Notes: a model not told the origin generated them from the letters alone. A stretch of 64,000 nucleotides of DNA from an uncultured Roseovarius sp. (GCA_951812895.1 OX638333.1:4382001-4446000), one strand, 5' to 3'; positions 23,699 to 34,140 are shown, numbered from the stretch's first letter. A program made the numbers and translations.

Positions 23699-24157
23699 TC
23701 AGGTTTCGGCCTTTTTTTCCCATTTGCCGGAGGCTTCTGACCAGTATTGTGCAGTGCATCCGGCATCGGTGAGCGATTTCCATTGCTCCCGTGCGCGAGC
23801 GACAGCCGCGGCGTCATTGCCATCGAACAAAACACATACGCGGTCAAACTGCTGAACCTCCTCGGCACTGATCGGGGCGCCATCTATTCCCATCACGCAA
23901 TGGGGGTGGTTCGTGCAGTCCGGGCCTGTGGTCAGCAGAACAGGTTGATCCGCGTCATGGGCGCCCCCGGCAAGTCCGTGCGGCACAAATCCATCCTCTG
24001 GACCAAGCCAGAGCTTTTCATCCAGCCATTCCATACGCGTGGGATCAACCCCGCGCACCACCACCCGCCACCCCGCGCCGCGCGCCTTGTCCAGCAGCAT
24101 AGGCAATGTCGCCTCGAGTGGGCGGCGTGTCAGGTGATAAAAGTAGGCGGCTCCCAT
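23699..24157 (-). CDS. holC: DNA polymerase III chi subunit
   Basis: The 152-residue protein matches HolC: YFYHLTRRPLEATLPMLLDKARGAGWRVVVRG, MEWLDEKLWLGPEDGFVPHG, QPVLLTTG and FDRVCVLFDGNDAAAVARAREQWKSL. Chi links the clamp loader to single-strand binding protein. Its ATG overlaps the pepA stop (TGATG), the conserved pepA-holC arrangement of alphaproteobacteria, so translation is coupled. Confidence 0.95.
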   Translation of the reverse strand: MGAAYFYHLTRRPLEATLPMLLDKARGAGWRVVVRGVDPTRMEWLDEKLWLGPEDGFVPHGLAGGAHDADQPVLLTTGPDCTNHPHCVMGIDGAPISAEEVQQFDRVCVLFDGNDAAAVARAREQWKSLTDAGCTAQYWSEASGKWEKKAET

Positions 24158-25629
24158 CAGCTGTGCTCAAAATGATCCGCAATCAGACGGTCGAGCGAGA
24201 GCACGCCCCATCCGGTGCATCCTTTTGGGGCAAGGGCCGTTTCCCCCGACACCCGCGCCACACCCGCGATATCAAGGTGGATCCACGGCATGTCGTCTTT
24301 GACAAAGCGTTGCAGGAACTGTGCGGCTGTTACCGATCCGGCCGCACGACCGCCGATGTTTTTCATATCCGCGATCTGGGATTTCAAAAGTTTGTCATAG
24401 GCCTCGCCCAAGGGCATGTGCCAGGCGCCCTCGCCTTCCTGATCAGCGGCTTTGATGAAATCGCGACAGAATTTGTCGTCATTCGAAAATACGCCGGCCT
24501 TTTCATGCCCCAGCCCAATGATGATCGCGCCGGTCAGGGTTGCGAGGTCGATGATGCCTGCCGGGTTATACTTTTCCTGCGCATACCAGAGTACATCGGC
24601 CAGCACGAGCCGACCCTCTGCATCAGTGTTAATGATTTCAACCGAGTCGCCCTTCATGGATGTCACTACATCACCGGGCCGGGTGGCGCGCCCAGAGGGC
24701 ATATTCTCGACCAGACCCACAAGACCCACGACATTGGCCGGTGCCTTGCGTGCGGCGATGGCGTGCATCACCCCGGTTACAACCCCGGCGCCACCCATAT
24801 CCATGGTCATTTCTTCCATACCAGCCGCGGGTTTCAGACTGATACCGCCGGTGTCAAACACCACGCCTTTGCCAACCAGCGCCAGCGGCGCGGCGCCCGT
24901 TTCACCACCCATCCACTCCATCACAGCCACCTTAGAAGGGCTGTCACTGCCGTGGCCGACCGATAAAAGCAGGTGCATGCCGAGCTTTTCGAGCTCATCC
25001 TCTTCGAGGATCGTGACCTTGACCCCCAGATCGCTCAACCCGTTTATCCGGTTTGCGAATTCAGTTGTGGTCAGGTGGTTGGCTGGTTCATTGACCAGAT
25101 CGCGGGTGACAAAGACCCCCTGAGCAACGGCGAGTAACGGTGTGGCGGCAGCCTGTGCTTCCGCAGGATTGGATACCATTATGGAAATGGGCCCACCTGA
25201 TTTTTCTTCAGCGGTTTTATGTGCCAAAAATTCATATGCACGTAGCGCAATCCCCTGTGCCAGAGCCGCAGGTCGACGCAATTGAGTGGCAAATACCAAA
25301 ACTGCTGAATCACCTTTCAGCTTGCCCAGTGCCGCACCTGCGCGGCGGGCCTCTTCCGCCGGGGCCGCGCGCTTTAGGCAGAGCACATCAACTGCAATGG
25401 CCCGCAGGCCCGCGGGCCATTGCAGGGATCGCACATTTCCTGGTTTCACTTTTTGCCAGCTTTCGCTTTGCATCAAACGCTCGAGGGCCCCCCGGGTCAG
25501 CCTGTTTACCCGGCGTGCACCTGCGTCCATTTTGCCGTCGGGGGTTATCATCACGGCGACGCGACCCTCAAACGTGGCAATCTGATCGAGGTCAGAGACA
25601 ATAAATTTCACATCTGAAAGGTCGGTCAT
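24157..25629 (-). CDS. pepA: Leucyl aminopeptidase (M17)
   Basis: A full-length 490-residue M17 aminopeptidase. The C-terminal catalytic domain carries ALVGKGVVFDTGGISLKPAAGMEEMTMDMGGAG, with the Lys and Asp metal ligands, and the family signature NTDAEGRLVLADVL. The N-terminal macro-like domain spans about residues 1-160. It releases N-terminal residues from peptides in the cytoplasm using two metal ions. It is co-transcribed with holC and divergent from lptF. Confidence 0.97.
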   Translation of the reverse strand: MTDLSDVKFIVSDLDQIATFEGRVAVMITPDGKMDAGARRVNRLTRGALERLMQSESWQKVKPGNVRSLQWPAGLRAIAVDVLCLKRAAPAEEARRAGAALGKLKGDSAVLVFATQLRRPAALAQGIALRAYEFLAHKTAEEKSGGPISIMVSNPAEAQAAATPLLAVAQGVFVTRDLVNEPANHLTTTEFANRINGLSDLGVKVTILEEDELEKLGMHLLLSVGHGSDSPSKVAVMEWMGGETGAAPLALVGKGVVFDTGGISLKPAAGMEEMTMDMGGAGVVTGVMHAIAARKAPANVVGLVGLVENMPSGRATRPGDVVTSMKGDSVEIINTDAEGRLVLADVLWYAQEKYNPAGIIDLATLTGAIIIGLGHEKAGVFSNDDKFCRDFIKAADQEGEGAWHMPLGEAYDKLLKSQIADMKNIGGRAAGSVTAAQFLQRFVKDDMPWIHLDIAGVARVSGETALAPKGCTGWGVLSLDRLIADHFEHS

Positions 25630-25758
25630 CGGGCGGCTCCTGTTAACTGCTTCGCCACAGTCCTAGCGCGCCTTTGCCGAGTTGGCCAGTTAGCAGTTTT
25701 CCCGTGCGGTCAATTCCGTTAAGTTGCCTGACAATACAGGCTGATTGGGGGATAAACG

Positions 25759-26904
25759 GTGACCCGATTCGACAGATATATGCTGTCGCAATTCATGGTT
25801 CTGTTCGGGTTTTTTGCGCTGGTCCTGGTGTCGATCTTCTGGATCAACAAGGCGGTGCGCATGTTCGACCGGTTGATCGGTGATGGTCAGCCGGCCTGGG
25901 TGTTCCTGGAATTCACTGCACTGACCCTGCCCGGGGTGATTGGCGTTGTTCTGCCGATTGCCACCTTTGCCGGAGCGGTCTATGTCACCAATCGGCTGAC
26001 CACCGAAAGCGAACTGACAGTGGTGCAGGCCTCTGGCTATTCACCGGTGCGATTAATCCGGGCCGTAGCCATCTATGGTATAATAATTGGGTTGCTGATG
26101 TCGCTGCTCAGCCATTACCTTATCCCTGCGAGCCTGACGCAGCTGCGGTTAAGAGAGGCCGAAGTAAGCCAGAACATCACCGCGAAACTGCTGACCGAGG
26201 GCGAGTTTCTGCATCCGGCACCGGGGATTACGTTTTATATCAGAGACATAACGCCCGAAGGAGAACTAAGAGACGTATTCCTGTCGGATCGCCGAAATAC
26301 TGTAAATCCGGTGACCTATACATCATCCCGTGCCTATTTGGTGAGTGAAGGTGGCAGCACCAAACTGGTCATGGTGGAAGGGTTAGCGCAAAACTACCGA
26401 GATGACAGCAATCGTCTTTACACCACGCATTTTGACGATTTTTCTTATGATATCAGCAGCCTGATATCGCGCGATCCAGCCAATCTGAACAAGGTCGATT
26501 TTGCTCATACACAAGAGCTGTTTCTATCGCCGCGTGCTGTGGCAAAGCGCACGGGTGCCTCTATGGGGGAAGTAATGTACGAGCTGCACGGCCGGTTTGC
26601 CCAGGCGTTTATGTGTGTGATCGCAGCCATGATTGGGTTTGCGACATTGCTTTTGGGGACTTACAGCCGGTTTGGTGTCTGGTGGCAGATCATCACAGCA
26701 TTCCTGTTACTGGTTGGCGTCAAACTGATCGAAGGCGGCGTGTCGGGTATTGTACTTTCAAACGCGATGACCTGGCCGCTCATGTATTTACCTACTTTTG
26801 TAGGCGGCCTGATAACGCTGTTATTGCTTTATTTGTCAGCTCGACCGGGCATTCTGCGTAGGCTTGTTATGCGAAAGCGAAATGATGCCGAGGGCGTGAC
26901 ATGA
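25759..26904 (+). CDS. lptF: LPS export ABC transporter permease LptF
   Basis: The 381-residue inner-membrane protein follows the YjgP/YjgQ family: RYMLSQFMVLFGFFALVLVSIFWI, LPGVIGVVLPIATFAGAVYVTNRLTTESELTVVQASGYSPVRLIRA, a periplasmic beta-jellyroll region at about 125-270, and C-terminal helices. The start is GTG at 25759. LptF pairs with LptG to extract lipopolysaccharide with LptB. Its stop overlaps lptG in ATGA. Confidence 0.96.
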   Translation: MTRFDRYMLSQFMVLFGFFALVLVSIFWINKAVRMFDRLIGDGQPAWVFLEFTALTLPGVIGVVLPIATFAGAVYVTNRLTTESELTVVQASGYSPVRLIRAVAIYGIIIGLLMSLLSHYLIPASLTQLRLREAEVSQNITAKLLTEGEFLHPAPGITFYIRDITPEGELRDVFLSDRRNTVNPVTYTSSRAYLVSEGGSTKLVMVEGLAQNYRDDSNRLYTTHFDDFSYDISSLISRDPANLNKVDFAHTQELFLSPRAVAKRTGASMGEVMYELHGRFAQAFMCVIAAMIGFATLLLGTYSRFGVWWQIITAFLLLVGVKLIEGGVSGIVLSNAMTWPLMYLPTFVGGLITLLLLYLSARPGILRRLVMRKRNDAEGVT

Positions 26905-27992
26905 TTTTGCATTCGTATTTCGCACGCAAGTTTTTCTGGACACTCACCGGGATATTCCTGGTTTTTGTCATACTTCTGGCCTTGATAGACCTGGTGGAAG
27001 AATTACAGGATTTTCCCAACCTTCCGTTCACGGAAGTTGTTGAAATTGTTCTGCTCAATATTCCGCACAGCAATTATGAAATCCTGCCATTGGTTGTCAT
27101 ATTGTCCTCCGTGGCGCTTTTTGTCCGCCTGGCTCGATCGTCGGAACTGGTTGTGGTCCGGGCTGCAGGGCGATCAGGATTGCGCAACCTGTCGGGCCCC
27201 TTGATGGTTGCCGGTCTTGTCGGCCTGATTACTGTGACAATGTTCAACCCGATCGTCGCCGCCGCATCGAAACGCTATAACGATCTGGTCAACCTGCATC
27301 GAGGTGGTGGGACAAGCGTGTTGGCGATTGCTTCAGAGGGGCTTTGGCTGCGTCAGGGCAGCGCCGAGGGCCAGACTGTTATCCATGCCCTTCACGCAAG
27401 TTCCGACGTCAGCGTTCTCTACGACACCAGCTTTCTCGAATACTCCCCGACGGGTGAACCAATGCGCCGGATTAATGCAAGCACTGCCAGGTTAAGCGGG
27501 GGTGAGTGGCATCTGCGCAAAGCGAAGGTCTGGGATTTGGCGAAGGACGGCAATCCAGAAGCCACCGCGCTGGAAGTCAAGCAAATGACGCTTGCCTCGG
27601 CACTAACACAGGACCGAATTCTAGACAGTTTTGGCAAACCTGAATACATACCGATCTGGGATTTGCCGGACTTTATTGCACAGCTTGAAGAGGCTGGTTT
27701 TTCGGCACGACGATACTCGGTCTGGTTTCAAATGGAACTTGCCCGGCCGCTGTTTCTGGTCGCACTGGTGATGGTGGCGGCATCCTTTACCATGCAGCAC
27801 GCCCGGCTTTCCAATACTGGCTTGTCAGTAATGGCTGCCGTTATGCTTGGATTTGGCTTGCACTATATTCGAAATCTGGCGCAAATTCTGGGTGAAAGTG
27901 GGGAAATACCAATATTGCTGGCGGCATGGGCCCCACCAGTGGCCTCTACTTTCCTTGCGGTTGGACTATTGCTTCATAAGGAGGACGGATGA
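26901..27992 (+). CDS. lptG: LPS export ABC transporter permease LptG
   Basis: The 363-residue partner of LptF with the same layout: YFARKFFWTLTGIFLVFVILLALIDLVEEL, PLVVILSSVALFVRLARSSELVVVRAAGRSGLRNL, the periplasmic beta domain at about 130-265, and LARPLFLVALVMVAASFTMQHARLSN. It is joined to lptF and lptD by 4-base ATGA overlaps on both sides, so the LPS-export proteins are translationally coupled. Confidence 0.96.
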   Translation: MILHSYFARKFFWTLTGIFLVFVILLALIDLVEELQDFPNLPFTEVVEIVLLNIPHSNYEILPLVVILSSVALFVRLARSSELVVVRAAGRSGLRNLSGPLMVAGLVGLITVTMFNPIVAAASKRYNDLVNLHRGGGTSVLAIASEGLWLRQGSAEGQTVIHALHASSDVSVLYDTSFLEYSPTGEPMRRINASTARLSGGEWHLRKAKVWDLAKDGNPEATALEVKQMTLASALTQDRILDSFGKPEYIPIWDLPDFIAQLEEAGFSARRYSVWFQMELARPLFLVALVMVAASFTMQHARLSNTGLSVMAAVMLGFGLHYIRNLAQILGESGEIPILLAAWAPPVASTFLAVGLLLHKEDG

Positions 27993-30193
27993 AGCGGCTG
28001 ATCCGCCTTAGAAAGCTTGTGACAGCCTTGATCATGGCTGGTTTGAGCCTTGTTGCCCTAACAGGAGCATCGCTAGCACAACAGGCCGACCCCGCGGCAG
28101 CGGCCATTCTAGTCGCGGATGATGTGCGTCTGACTGGAGACGATCAGTTGATCGCGAGCGGGAATGTGGAAGTCATGTATGATGGCCGCCGCCTACAAGC
28201 ACGTGAGATCATCTATGATCGCGAGAATGATCAGTTAATCCTGACCGGTCCAATCACCATCACCGAAGCAGGCGAAACGATGGTGCTGGCCTCGTCCGGC
28301 GCGATGGATCGCGACATGCATAACGGACTGCTGCGCGGGGCGCGGGTTGTGTTCGATGCTCATACGCAGATTGCCGCCAATGAGCTGGCCCGCGTAAACG
28401 GCCGCTATAATCAGCTGTACAAGGCTTCGGTAACTTCCTGCCGGGTATGCGACAGTGACAAACCGCCTTTGTGGCAGATCAGGGCACGCCGGATCGTGCA
28501 TGATGAAAAGGAAAAGCAGCTTTATTTCGACAACGCCCAGTTTCGCGTGCTGGATACGCCAATCTTTTATCTACCCCGCCTACGCCTGCCGGATCCCACA
28601 TTGGAGCGGGCCACGGGATTTCTGGTGCCGTCCCTGCACAATTCATCGCTGTTGGGGTTTGGCGTACGCGTGCCCTATTTCATCAAAATTGGGGATCATA
28701 AGGATCTGACTCTAACGCCATACTGGTCAACCAAATCAAGAACACTGGAGTTCAGATACAGGCAAGCATTTCGCACCGGCAGGATCGAGTTTAGCGGTGC
28801 TGTTTCAAGTGACGACATCAGCACGCGAGATTCGCGGGCTTATATTTTCGGCAATGGTGAATTTCTGCTGCAAAGAGATTTCGTTTTGCGGTTCGACATC
28901 GAAGCCGTGAACGACAACAGCTATCTCGTCGACTATGCCTACTCGGACAAAGACCGGCTGGACAGTGAGATTGAAATCGAGCGCGTTCGGCGCGATGAAT
29001 ACATACGCGCGGCTATTACCCAGTTTCACACATTGCGTCCGGGAGAAGCCAACTCAACCCTGCCGACAACAGCCTTTAATGGCGAAATTGAGCAGCGCTA
29101 CCGCCCCGGAAGTTTGGGCGGCGAGCTGCGGTTGGGGTTGTTATCGCATGGGCATATTCGGTCCTCCAACCTGATCAGTGACGGTCCGGATTTTGACCCG
29201 TTTGCCGATGGCCGCGATGTCGGACGGTTAGGCGTCAGCCTGGACTGGCACCGCAACTGGACACTGCCGGGTGGTGTTTTGGCGCATTTTCAGACTGGCG
29301 TTGCCGTCGACACCTTCCATATCAATCAATCGGGCGCCACAAGCAGCTCTTCGGCAACTGAGGTAACACCATCAACATCGGTCGTATTGCGCTGGCCATT
29401 GGTAAAATCTGCGTCAAACGGTGCATCGCATGTCATTGAACCCGCCGTTCAGTTGAGTTGGGTCGGTGGGGACAACCCGAACATTCCGAATGATGAAAGC
29501 ACGCGGATCGAATTTGATGAGGGCAACCTTTTTGCCATATCCAGATTCAGCGCACCCGATCGGCGCGAACGTGGGTTGAGTGCGACCTATGGCATCACCT
29601 GGACCCGGTTTGCACCCAAAGGGTGGCAAACTTCATTTGCGGTGGGTCAGGTGGTACGCAAGGACAGGCAACTTGAAGTCAACGGGTTACCCAGCTTTAC
29701 AAATACCTCTGGCCTGCGTGGAAAATACACTGACGTTCTGGTTGCCGGCCAGCTTAAAACCAGCAATGGACTTATCTTTACAGCGCGCAGCCTGTTTGAC
29801 GGCGCCTTTGACACAACCAAGGCAGAGGCGCGGGCAAGCTGGCGCAATGATCTCGCGAAAATTGGGGCGACCTATATCTGGCTGCGCGATGACCTGGCAG
29901 AAAACCGCCCCGGTACAATTTCGGAATGGGCGTTTGATGCCAGCTATCGGTTGTCACGACACTGGACCGGGAATGCCGACTGGCGTTATGACATTGCCAG
30001 CGATCGGTCAGTACGGGCGGGACTTGGGGTGATTTACACAAATGAGTGTGTCGATATAGAGCTTTCGGCCTCGCGTCGGTTTACCTCTTCCACTATTCTG
30101 GCGCCATCGACAGATATTAGCTTCACTGTGGGGCTGCGCGGCTTCACCACCAAAACACGCGACAAAAGTTACGTCCGGACATGCAGGAAATGA
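27989..30193 (+). CDS. lptD: LPS-assembly protein LptD
   Basis: The 734-residue outer-membrane protein has a signal peptide ending LAQQ-A near residue 32. An OstA/LptA-like periplasmic domain spans about 38-150 (ILVADDVRLTGDDQLIASGNVEVMYDGRRLQAREIIYD), and the long barrel follows (IFYLPRLRLPDPTLERATGFLVPSL). Cysteines occur in SVTSCRVCDSD and near the C-terminus (TNECVDIEL, VRTCRK), consistent with the interdomain disulfides needed for LptD function. It delivers LPS to the outer leaflet with LptE. Confidence 0.96.
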   Translation: MKRLIRLRKLVTALIMAGLSLVALTGASLAQQADPAAAAILVADDVRLTGDDQLIASGNVEVMYDGRRLQAREIIYDRENDQLILTGPITITEAGETMVLASSGAMDRDMHNGLLRGARVVFDAHTQIAANELARVNGRYNQLYKASVTSCRVCDSDKPPLWQIRARRIVHDEKEKQLYFDNAQFRVLDTPIFYLPRLRLPDPTLERATGFLVPSLHNSSLLGFGVRVPYFIKIGDHKDLTLTPYWSTKSRTLEFRYRQAFRTGRIEFSGAVSSDDISTRDSRAYIFGNGEFLLQRDFVLRFDIEAVNDNSYLVDYAYSDKDRLDSEIEIERVRRDEYIRAAITQFHTLRPGEANSTLPTTAFNGEIEQRYRPGSLGGELRLGLLSHGHIRSSNLISDGPDFDPFADGRDVGRLGVSLDWHRNWTLPGGVLAHFQTGVAVDTFHINQSGATSSSSATEVTPSTSVVLRWPLVKSASNGASHVIEPAVQLSWVGGDNPNIPNDESTRIEFDEGNLFAISRFSAPDRRERGLSATYGITWTRFAPKGWQTSFAVGQVVRKDRQLEVNGLPSFTNTSGLRGKYTDVLVAGQLKTSNGLIFTARSLFDGAFDTTKAEARASWRNDLAKIGATYIWLRDDLAENRPGTISEWAFDASYRLSRHWTGNADWRYDIASDRSVRAGLGVIYTNECVDIELSASRRFTSSTILAPSTDISFTVGLRGFTTKTRDKSYVRTCRK

Positions 30194-31440
30194 CCCGAAT
30201 GAATGTTTCAATGCGTATAGCCATCATGCTTGTTTCTTTTCTGGCGGCAATTGCCGGCAGTCCGAATGGCGGGTCCAAAGCCCGGGCGCAGAACCTTTTT
30301 GAACCTCTTATCACCGTCAATGATGAAGCCATCACCCGCTATGAAGTTGAACAACGGGCGCGTATGATGACGCTTTTCCGCGCACCTGGCGATCCGATCA
30401 CACTCGCCAAAGAGCAACTGATCGAAGACCGATTGAAGCTTGGCGCTGCATCAGCATTTGGATTTGTGCTGGATGAGGAAGCGTTGCTCGCCGGTATGGA
30501 AGAATTTGCAGCTCGCGTTAACCTAGACGCCGAAGGGTTGATCAAAGCGTTGGCCAGTGCAGGCGTTTATGAGACAACATTCCGCGATTTTGTTCGCGTG
30601 GGCATTACATGGCGGGAACTGGTCAGAGGTAGATTCGCAGCCCGTGCCACTGTTAGTGAGTCGGATCTCGAGCGAGCGCGCCAAGCTTTGACCGGGACCT
30701 CGGCGGTACGCGTTTTGGTTTCGGAAATCATTATGCCCGCGCCTCCGGCCCAGCTTGAAGCGGTTCAACAGCGAGCCGCTCGGATCAGTGAGATTGATAG
30801 CATACCCGAGTTTGCCTCTGCTGCCCGGCGCTATTCCGCATCCGGCTCTGCTGGACGCGGCGGCCGCCTGAATTGGATGCCCATTACCGATCTACCGCCG
30901 GGGCTACGCTCCGTCATTCTGAGCCTCGCGCCGGGAGAGGTTTCCGATCCGCTGCCAACGGACAATGCCATCGCGCTGTTTCAACTGCGTGATATTGAAG
31001 AGCTCGATACTCCTGAGCCGGAATACGCCGCGATCGAATACGCAGCCTACTACATTGCCGGCGGTCGCAGCGATCAGGCGTTGGCACGTGCGGCTCGGGT
31101 AAAGGCAGATGTGGATACATGTGATGATCTTTACGGTGTGGCCCAGAATGAGCCCCCTGAGGTGCTGGAACGCGGATCAAAGGCACCCGAAGAAATACCT
31201 CAGGACATCGCCTTTGAGCTGGCCAAACTTGACCCCGGTGAAATCTCTGCAAACTTGACCCGTTCAAACGGTCAGACATTGGTTGTTTTGATGCTTTGTG
31301 GTCGTTCACCCCAGCTTGAAGGTGAAGGCCCAACAACCGAAGATCTGTCCAGCTTTATCCGTGATCGTCGCTTGGATTCTTTTTCCCGGGGTTATCTCGA
31401 GCAGCTGCGAGCTGAAGCGCGGATCGTTGAAATAGAATGA
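30190..31440 (+). CDS. surA: Periplasmic peptidyl-prolyl isomerase / chaperone SurA
   Basis: The protein of about 416 residues has a signal peptide (IAIMLVSFLAAIAGSPNGGSKARA-Q). A SurA N-terminal chaperone region follows (LITVNDEAITRYEVEQRARMM, IEDRLKLGAASAFGFVLDEEALLAGMEEFAARVNL), and then a parvulin domain with FASAARRYSASGSAGRGGRLNWMPITDLPPGLRSVI. ATG at 30190 gives the same ATGA overlap as the other junctions; ATG at 30181 or 30199 are alternatives. Position after lptD fits its known role in outer-membrane protein maturation. Confidence 0.92.
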   Translation: MTRMNVSMRIAIMLVSFLAAIAGSPNGGSKARAQNLFEPLITVNDEAITRYEVEQRARMMTLFRAPGDPITLAKEQLIEDRLKLGAASAFGFVLDEEALLAGMEEFAARVNLDAEGLIKALASAGVYETTFRDFVRVGITWRELVRGRFAARATVSESDLERARQALTGTSAVRVLVSEIIMPAPPAQLEAVQQRAARISEIDSIPEFASAARRYSASGSAGRGGRLNWMPITDLPPGLRSVILSLAPGEVSDPLPTDNAIALFQLRDIEELDTPEPEYAAIEYAAYYIAGGRSDQALARAARVKADVDTCDDLYGVAQNEPPEVLERGSKAPEEIPQDIAFELAKLDPGEISANLTRSNGQTLVVLMLCGRSPQLEGEGPTTEDLSSFIRDRRLDSFSRGYLEQLRAEARIVEIE

Positions 31441-32408
31441 CTCTACCCATTGCGCTAACCTGTGGGGAACCGGCCGGTATCGGACCGGAACTGGCGGTTA
31501 GTGCATGGCAGGCGCTTGGCAAGGACGTTCCGTTTTTCCTGATAGGCGATCCTGAGCACGTACCCGAAGGCACACCGGTCATGGAGATCAGCGACCCGGC
31601 TGAAGCGCTGACCGCATGTGAATGGATGTTGCCGGTTTTGCGGCATGATTTCGTGGGACCAAGATTTCCGGGCCTGCCAGACCCCGCACAGGCGCAGGGT
31701 GTGGTTGATGTCATCGCTCGCGGTGTTGATTTGGTACAATCAGGCAAGGCACTCGCGCTCTGCACCGCCCCGATACACAAACAAGCGCTCAAGGAAGGGG
31801 CTGGTTTCGCATTCCCCGGACACACCGAGTATCTGGCCGCCCTCGCCGGGGTTGATCAGGTTGTAATGATGTTGGCCAGCGAACAACTGCGTGTAGTACC
31901 TGCGACAATTCACATCCCCCTGAAAGACGTCCCGGAGACCCTGACAGCCGCGCATCTGGCCGAGACGATACGCATTACTCATGCCGCCATGATACACGAT
32001 TTCGGCATTGCCGAGCCTCGATTGGCTGTGGCAGGGCTAAACCCCCATGCGGGCGAAGGCGGCAAGATGGGCAATGAAGAAATCCTGCTGATCACGCCAG
32101 TGTTGGAGGCGTTGCGGTCTGAAGGGTTTAACCTTGTCGGCCCGATGTCGGCGGACACCATGTTTCATGCGGCGGCGCGCACAAATTATGACGTCGCCAT
32201 CGCGATGTACCATGATCAGGCGCTGATCCCGATTAAGACGCTTGATTTCGACCGGGGAGTGAACATCACACTTGGCCTGCCTTTCATCCGCACCTCCCCT
32301 GATCACGGAACCGCATTGGACATTGCCGGCCGTGGTCTTGCAAACCCGTCATCAATGATTGAGGCGCTGAAGATGGCCGCGAAAATGGCTGGCTCACGCA
32401 CGATATGA
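31437..32408 (+). CDS. pdxA: 4-hydroxythreonine-4-phosphate dehydrogenase
   Basis: The 323-residue enzyme starts [20 protein letters not shown] and carries the PdxA motifs: [66 protein letters not shown] and [19 protein letters not shown]. It makes an intermediate for pyridoxal phosphate in the DXP-dependent route. The surA-pdxA-rsmA order is widely conserved; both junctions are ATGA overlaps. Confidence 0.97.
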   Translation: MTLPIALTCGEPAGIGPELAVSAWQALGKDVPFFLIGDPEHVPEGTPVMEISDPAEALTACEWMLPVLRHDFVGPRFPGLPDPAQAQGVVDVIARGVDLVQSGKALALCTAPIHKQALKEGAGFAFPGHTEYLAALAGVDQVVMMLASEQLRVVPATIHIPLKDVPETLTAAHLAETIRITHAAMIHDFGIAEPRLAVAGLNPHAGEGGKMGNEEILLITPVLEALRSEGFNLVGPMSADTMFHAAARTNYDVAIAMYHDQALIPIKTLDFDRGVNITLGLPFIRTSPDHGTALDIAGRGLANPSSMIEALKMAAKMAGSRTI

Positions 32409-33238
32409 GCGCGATTGACGCCCTTCCGCCACTTCGCCAGGTGATTACGGACCATGGTCTGTCAGCCCGCAAATCTTTGGGGCAGAACTTTCTGCTAGAC
32501 CTTAACCTGACCTCCAAAATCGCGCGGCAAGCGGGCGACCTGAGCGGATGCGATGTGCTGGAAATCGGGCCAGGCCCTGGTGGTCTGACCCGGGGTTTGT
32601 TGTCTGAGGGCGCGCGCAAGGTGTTGGCGATTGAAAAAGATGCCCGATGTCTGCCTGCCCTGTCCGAGATCGAAGCAGCCTATCCGGGAAGGCTAGACGT
32701 GATTAACGCTGATGCATTGGAACTTGATCCGCTGATGTATCTTACACCACCGATACGCGTAGTCGCCAATCTGCCATATAACGTGGGTACCGAGCTGTTG
32801 ATCCGGTGGTTGACCCCAGCCAACTGGCCACCGTACTGGGACAGCCTGACTCTGATGTTCCAGCGCGAGGTCGCCGAACGGATCGTGGCGCAACCGAGAA
32901 GCAAAACCTACGGACGATTGGCGGTTCTGGCCAGTTGGCGCTGTGATGCACGCATCGCGATGCATTTACCACCAGAGGCCTTTACCCCGCCACCGAAGGT
33001 GTCCAGTGCGGTTGTGCATCTGACCGCTCTGCCCGAACCACGCTTTCCCGCCGATGCAAAGGTGCTTGAGCGTGTTGTGGCCAAAGCGTTTAATCAACGA
33101 CGAAAAATGCTGCGTGCTGCGCTCAAGGGTGTGGCACCTGACATCGAAGACCGCTTGATCACCGCCGGGATAAAGCCGACAGATCGTGCTGAGACCGTTG
33201 GTCTTGAACAATTTTGTGCACTTGCAGAACTGATTTAG
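32405..33238 (+). CDS. rsmA: 16S rRNA (adenine1518/1519-N6) dimethyltransferase
   Basis: The 277-residue protein matches RsmA/Ksg[23 protein letters not shown], the SAM motif [29 protein letters not shown], and the adenine-binding [15 protein letters not shown], followed by [25 protein letters not shown] and the C-terminal [12 protein letters not shown] domain. It dimethylates two adenines near the 3' end of 16S rRNA and closes the lptF-rsmA gene series before a bidirectional terminator. Confidence 0.97.
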   Translation: MSAIDALPPLRQVITDHGLSARKSLGQNFLLDLNLTSKIARQAGDLSGCDVLEIGPGPGGLTRGLLSEGARKVLAIEKDARCLPALSEIEAAYPGRLDVINADALELDPLMYLTPPIRVVANLPYNVGTELLIRWLTPANWPPYWDSLTLMFQREVAERIVAQPRSKTYGRLAVLASWRCDARIAMHLPPEAFTPPPKVSSAVVHLTALPEPRFPADAKVLERVVAKAFNQRRKMLRAALKGVAPDIEDRLITAGIKPTDRAETVGLEQFCALAELI

Positions 33239-33260
33239 CTTGGAAGCGAGGGCGAAAAAA

Positions 33261-33285
33261 GGCGCGACCTGAAACAGATCGCACC
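33261..33285. terminator. Bidirectional terminator between rsmA and the DUF4167 gene
   Basis: Ten-base arms GGCGCGACCT (33261-33270) and AGATCGCACC (33276-33285) with two G-U pairs and a 5-base loop. Six A precede (33255-33260, T tract on the minus strand) and CTTTT follows on the plus strand, so it can serve both convergent genes. Confidence 0.88.
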
Positions 33286-33309
33286 CTTTTCAATTCTTAT
33301 CTGAAAGTC

Positions 33310-33900
33310 TTACTCAGCGGCTTCCGGTGCGTCAGAACTGTCGGCATTGGATTGCTGAACTGGACTGGGCTCAGACACGGCGGCCTGTTGATCAGGCTGC
33401 TCCTGAGCCACCGGCGCCTCTTTAGGTTTGTGCGGCTTGCGATTGCGCTTTGGCTTTTCTTCAGATGCAGATTCAGGCGTCTGAACCAGTTCGCTGCCCT
33501 CTTCGGATTCGGGAACATCAACGATCTCAGGCTGAGGAGAATCACCAGGGTCTCCGCCTGCGGCCTCTCTCTCCTGCCGTTTCGCGCGTTCGCGGTCACG
33601 ATCGGCCTGACGTTCACGGTTCTGGCGTTCCTGCTCTTCGCGACGGGCCTCTTGCTCTTTCTGGGCGACCCCCAAAAGGCGCAGATAATGTTCCGCATGC
33701 TGCTGGAAATTTTCCGCCGCAACCCGGTCACCCGACAGATGCGCATCGCGGGCAAGCTGGTTGTATTTCTCAATAATTTGCTGCGGGGTGCCGCGCACCT
33801 TGCCTTCGGGTCCTGAACTGTCAAAAACCCGATTGATAACATTGCCAACCGAACGGTTTCGGTTCGATTTGTTCCGCGAACGTGACTTGGATGATCTCAT
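33310..33900 (-). CDS. DUF4167 domain protein
   Basis: The 196-residue protein begins with a basic Arg/Ser/Asn-rich segment (SSKSRSRNKSNRNRSVGNVINRVFDSSGPEGKVRGTPQQIIEKYNQLARDAHLSGDRVAAENFQQHAEHYLRLL), which is the DUF4167 signature. It continues with a highly charged probable coiled coil at about 78-115 and an acidic, Pro/Glu-rich disordered tail. Next to prmC-prfA is the usual location in alphaproteobacteria. The basic head suggests RNA or ribosome association, but function is unknown. Confidence 0.92.
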   Translation of the reverse strand: MRSSKSRSRNKSNRNRSVGNVINRVFDSSGPEGKVRGTPQQIIEKYNQLARDAHLSGDRVAAENFQQHAEHYLRLLGVAQKEQEARREEQERQNRERQADRDRERAKRQEREAAGGDPGDSPQPEIVDVPESEEGSELVQTPESASEEKPKRNRKPHKPKEAPVAQEQPDQQAAVSEPSPVQQSNADSSDAPEAAE

Positions 33901-34140
33901 CTTGTAGCTGTTAGCCCTATGCTCAAAGCGTCTTGTGATCCGACTGGCACCCCGTGTGCCGATGATAAACCGGAACTGACTTTTCTTGGCTTGGTATCAG
34001 GCGGGACCGCTGGGAACAGCATCCGCCGTCCTGATATAACTCCAGTAAACATGACATTGCCGCTTGTACAAGAGGATTACGGCATTTTTCCGTAAAAACC
34101 CTCTAATTCGGCCAAGTATAACACAAATTGCAGCAATTTG

